44,223 bases of DNA from Agathobacter sp. (GTDB taxonomy: Bacteria > Bacillota > Clostridia > Lachnospirales > Lachnospiraceae). Numbering within the stretch: the stretch's first letter is position 1; each line of letters starts with the position of its first letter. The position numbers were made by a program, and so were the translations under genes. The stretch covers positions 1 through 44,223 of the forward strand of contig JAFQRZ010000025.1 of the NCBI GenBank assembly GCA_017409825.1, given 5' to 3'. This document shows positions 42,496-44,223 of the stretch, in pieces. The notes below the pieces were generated by a model that was not told the DNA's origin, did no database searches, and saw nothing but the letters and a program-made list of their open reading frames with translations.

Positions 42496-43898
42496 TGAAG
42501 TCGGAAGTGAAGGTTTACGATAGGGGAAACGGGGAATTTCAAAGAATACAGGTGGTACGCCTGGATGATTGGGCACAGTTTGAATTTCTAAATTTAGAAC
42601 AGGAAACGGTGGAGCAGCAAATAAAAGCACTCGATTGTTTTCGTGATGTTTATAGCAATTACCTTGTGCCAGCTTTTCCATGGATTTTTCCACAGATGGT
42701 ACTATTTTGCCTGCCAGAAGAGGATGAAATGTATGATGTTCTGGTGGGATGTGCAAAAGCTCGGATGCGAATCGATGAGCATGTCTGCTATGTAAGTGAA
42801 ACGTATGGCGACGTAACAGACCCACTTACCATCGCAACGATTATTCTGCAGGAGGGCGTGAAGCTTAAGAAGGGTAAGCCCGTGTTTACAAATAAAGAAG
42901 CGGAGCAGCTTTTTCTAGAGCTGGAAAAACGTGGCTGTGTACGCATTGTCTGTGGCAAATTTCCACAGACCAAAATCATTCCGATTGGCCGTACGACAGG
43001 ATATATGTCACAGGTCGAAACGACTGCGAAGTTAAAAGCAAATGCCCATTTCTTTATCATGGACCCGTTTGATTGTGCCACTGTTTATGATCAGGTTGGT
43101 ATGCCATTTGGACTGAGTGTAAAAGACGGCGTAGTAGAGAATCCACCACTATTTCAGAGAGAAGCACTTCTAATCGAGCAGGAAGGTGCTTCCTATATTT
43201 CGAAAAAGGACATCAGTGAGCTTATCGTTGGCATAAATGGAAAAACCTATATTCCAGGAAAAAATGGAACGATTTATACACGACCAAAGCATGCGAAAAC
43301 ACCAGAGGATAATAAGACGAAAATCGTTATCATAGGGCGACGTGTAGTGGCAGTAAAGCATGGCGGAAGTGTGCCAGTTCCTGGTGCGGGATTGGTTTTG
43401 TCGATTAGTGGTGGAAGCATTTTACCAGGAGATGAAGTTTCTTATCATGGCTTAAAAGATGTAAAATTCGGGATTCAGGTCGGCAATAGTATTATCCGAA
43501 AAGGTGTGAAAACAGACCAATTTATTTCTCGCTTTTATGATATTTACAAATTACAAAGAGTGCCATATCCACCATGTCTCTTCCCAATGGACTTCGAAAA
43601 TGCACGTGCCGCCCGCATGGCAATCGGTGCAGACAGCAAGGGCAATCCAGTGCTTTTCTGGGCAGAAGGAGCAGGCAAACTCGGCTATGAGCCTGGCGTA
43701 GACAGCAAGGGTGCTACCCTTGTCGATATGGCAGAAATCGCAGAAGATTTAGGACTACGCAATGCAGTCAATTTGGACGGCGGTGGCTCGGCACAGATTT
43801 TGCTGAATGGGGTGCGAGCATTGCGTATCTCAGACCGAAACAAAGCAGACAACAGCGATGCGGAACGATTGGTGCCGCTAGGACTGATTATAAGGTAA
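42495..43898 (+). CDS. Protein with C-terminal phosphodiester glycosidase (NAGPA) domain
   Basis: The 467-aa protein ends in an NAGPA-type domain (about 300-467) with FPMDFENARAARMAIGAD and the diagnostic NLDGGGSAQILLNG. This domain family includes the enzyme that uncovers mannose-6-phosphate by removing GlcNAc-1-phosphodiester caps. The N-terminal 300 residues are unassigned. No signal peptide is seen, so it should be cytoplasmic, unlike many bacterial NAGPA proteins. It overlaps the GPH transporter by one base, suggesting it cleaves an imported glycoside or phosphodiester. The substrate is inference. Confidence 0.83.
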   Translation: MKSEVKVYDRGNGEFQRIQVVRLDDWAQFEFLNLEQETVEQQIKALDCFRDVYSNYLVPAFPWIFPQMVLFCLPEEDEMYDVLVGCAKARMRIDEHVCYVSETYGDVTDPLTIATIILQEGVKLKKGKPVFTNKEAEQLFLELEKRGCVRIVCGKFPQTKIIPIGRTTGYMSQVETTAKLKANAHFFIMDPFDCATVYDQVGMPFGLSVKDGVVENPPLFQREALLIEQEGASYISKKDISELIVGINGKTYIPGKNGTIYTRPKHAKTPEDNKTKIVIIGRRVVAVKHGGSVPVPGAGLVLSISGGSILPGDEVSYHGLKDVKFGIQVGNSIIRKGVKTDQFISRFYDIYKLQRVPYPPCLFPMDFENARAARMAIGADSKGNPVLFWAEGAGKLGYEPGVDSKGATLVDMAEIAEDLGLRNAVNLDGGGSAQILLNGVRALRISDRNKADNSDAERLVPLGLIIR

Positions 43899-43905
43899 AA
43901 ATAGA

Positions 43906-44223
43906 GGGTGTCGCAAATATCCATTTGTCGATGCCCTTTCTTCATGCTTGGAAATATATATGTCTCTATCTCGCAGTTGCATTTTCGAACCTTTAAGGAA
44001 AACGCTTGAATTTCTCGAAGCACACTTTCTGCTTACGTTTTGTGTCTGTCATAGCTTTTACTCTCTGCACCACTTTGTACGATGTGCAACAGACACCGTT
44101 CTCAAATTTCTGTTTCTCTAATGTGGGCAGTCTTATAAAGGTGATATTACATGAGCCATGCAAAAACTCCGCACAAGAACGGTGCGTCAAACAGTTTGCA
44201 TGGCTCATGACATTTTATAATCC
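43906..44223. repeat. Left half and centre of the hairpin repeat (copy C, truncated by window)
   Basis: It begins AGGGTGTCGCAAATATCC just after the NAGPA gene and follows copy B block by block (CCATTTGTCGA, CCCTTTCTTCATGCTT, TTTTGTGTCT). The centre is a perfect 15-bp stem, CATGAGCCATGCAAA (44150-44164) with 44195-44209. Inside it is a smaller stem, CGCAC (44170-44174) with GTGCG (44182-44186). Stem sequences differ from copy B, but pairing and spacing are the same. No gene is seen in this 325-bp stretch. Confidence 0.85.

Noticed and set aside
43993-44208. Antisense reading frames inside the hairpin repeats
   Set aside because: They arise from the palindrome. They have no ribosome-binding sites and their sequence is not shared as protein between copies.

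Overview
The window looks like a chromosomal segment of a spore-forming, low-to-mid GC Firmicute, most likely family Lachnospiraceae. The signs are a DUF3794/LysM spore-type protein, SEC-C methionine aminopeptidase, DUF4317, CotF-like coat proteins, SpoIIID, strong AGGAGG ribosome-binding sites and common TTG/GTG starts. No species can be named from the sequence alone. No rRNA, tRNA or CRISPR array was found.

Layout. 1-16.9 kb is ordinary chromosome. It holds envelope and spore-type proteins, a housekeeping run (map, hydrolase, CYTH, DUF4317, HAD), a Tet(M)-like GTPase fused to a Rae1-like nuclease, an aminotransferase, a short-chain dehydrogenase, a copper ATPase fused in frame to CopZ, and udk. 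A 558-bp hairpin repeat lies at 15671-16228. Partial relatives lie at both window edges (1-215 and 43906-44223).

17.07-33.98 kb is a 16,911-bp mobile element inserted inside the sporulation gene spoIIID. The first 38 codons lie at 16957-17070 and the last 46 at 33982-34119. Joining them at a shared CA dinucleotide restores a continuous 84-residue SpoIIID. A large serine recombinase sits at the right end, and its stop codon lies in attR. The reconstructed attP has perfect 9-bp arms around CA. This matches the architecture of skin-type intervening elements, which are excised during sporulation. The apparent sigma-E promoter of spoIIID is intact.

The cargo has three parts. The left third is an AT-rich operon of five divergent PlsC-like acyltransferases sharing a PE(G/S)xWN signature. 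Interleaved with them are an unknown 296-aa protein and a membrane protein, and a hexapeptide acetyltransferase follows. An XRE repressor with repeated operator-like sites is divergent to this operon. The middle holds a winged-helix/coiled-coil protein and membrane proteins of unknown role. The right third is a defence-like block: an AbiL-like AAA ATPase/RloB pair and an HD plus GHKL-ATPase protein.

34-44 kb returns to chromosome: an esterase, a dicarboxylate/amino-acid symporter, an amidohydrolase, a voltage-gated-type K+ channel, glnA, two CotF-like small proteins, and a GPH-family transporter coupled to a phosphodiester-glycosidase-domain protein. The strongest leads are the spoIIID element with its acyltransferase cluster, the covarying hairpin repeat family, the EF-G/Rae1 fusion, and the copA-copZ fusion with an internal start.
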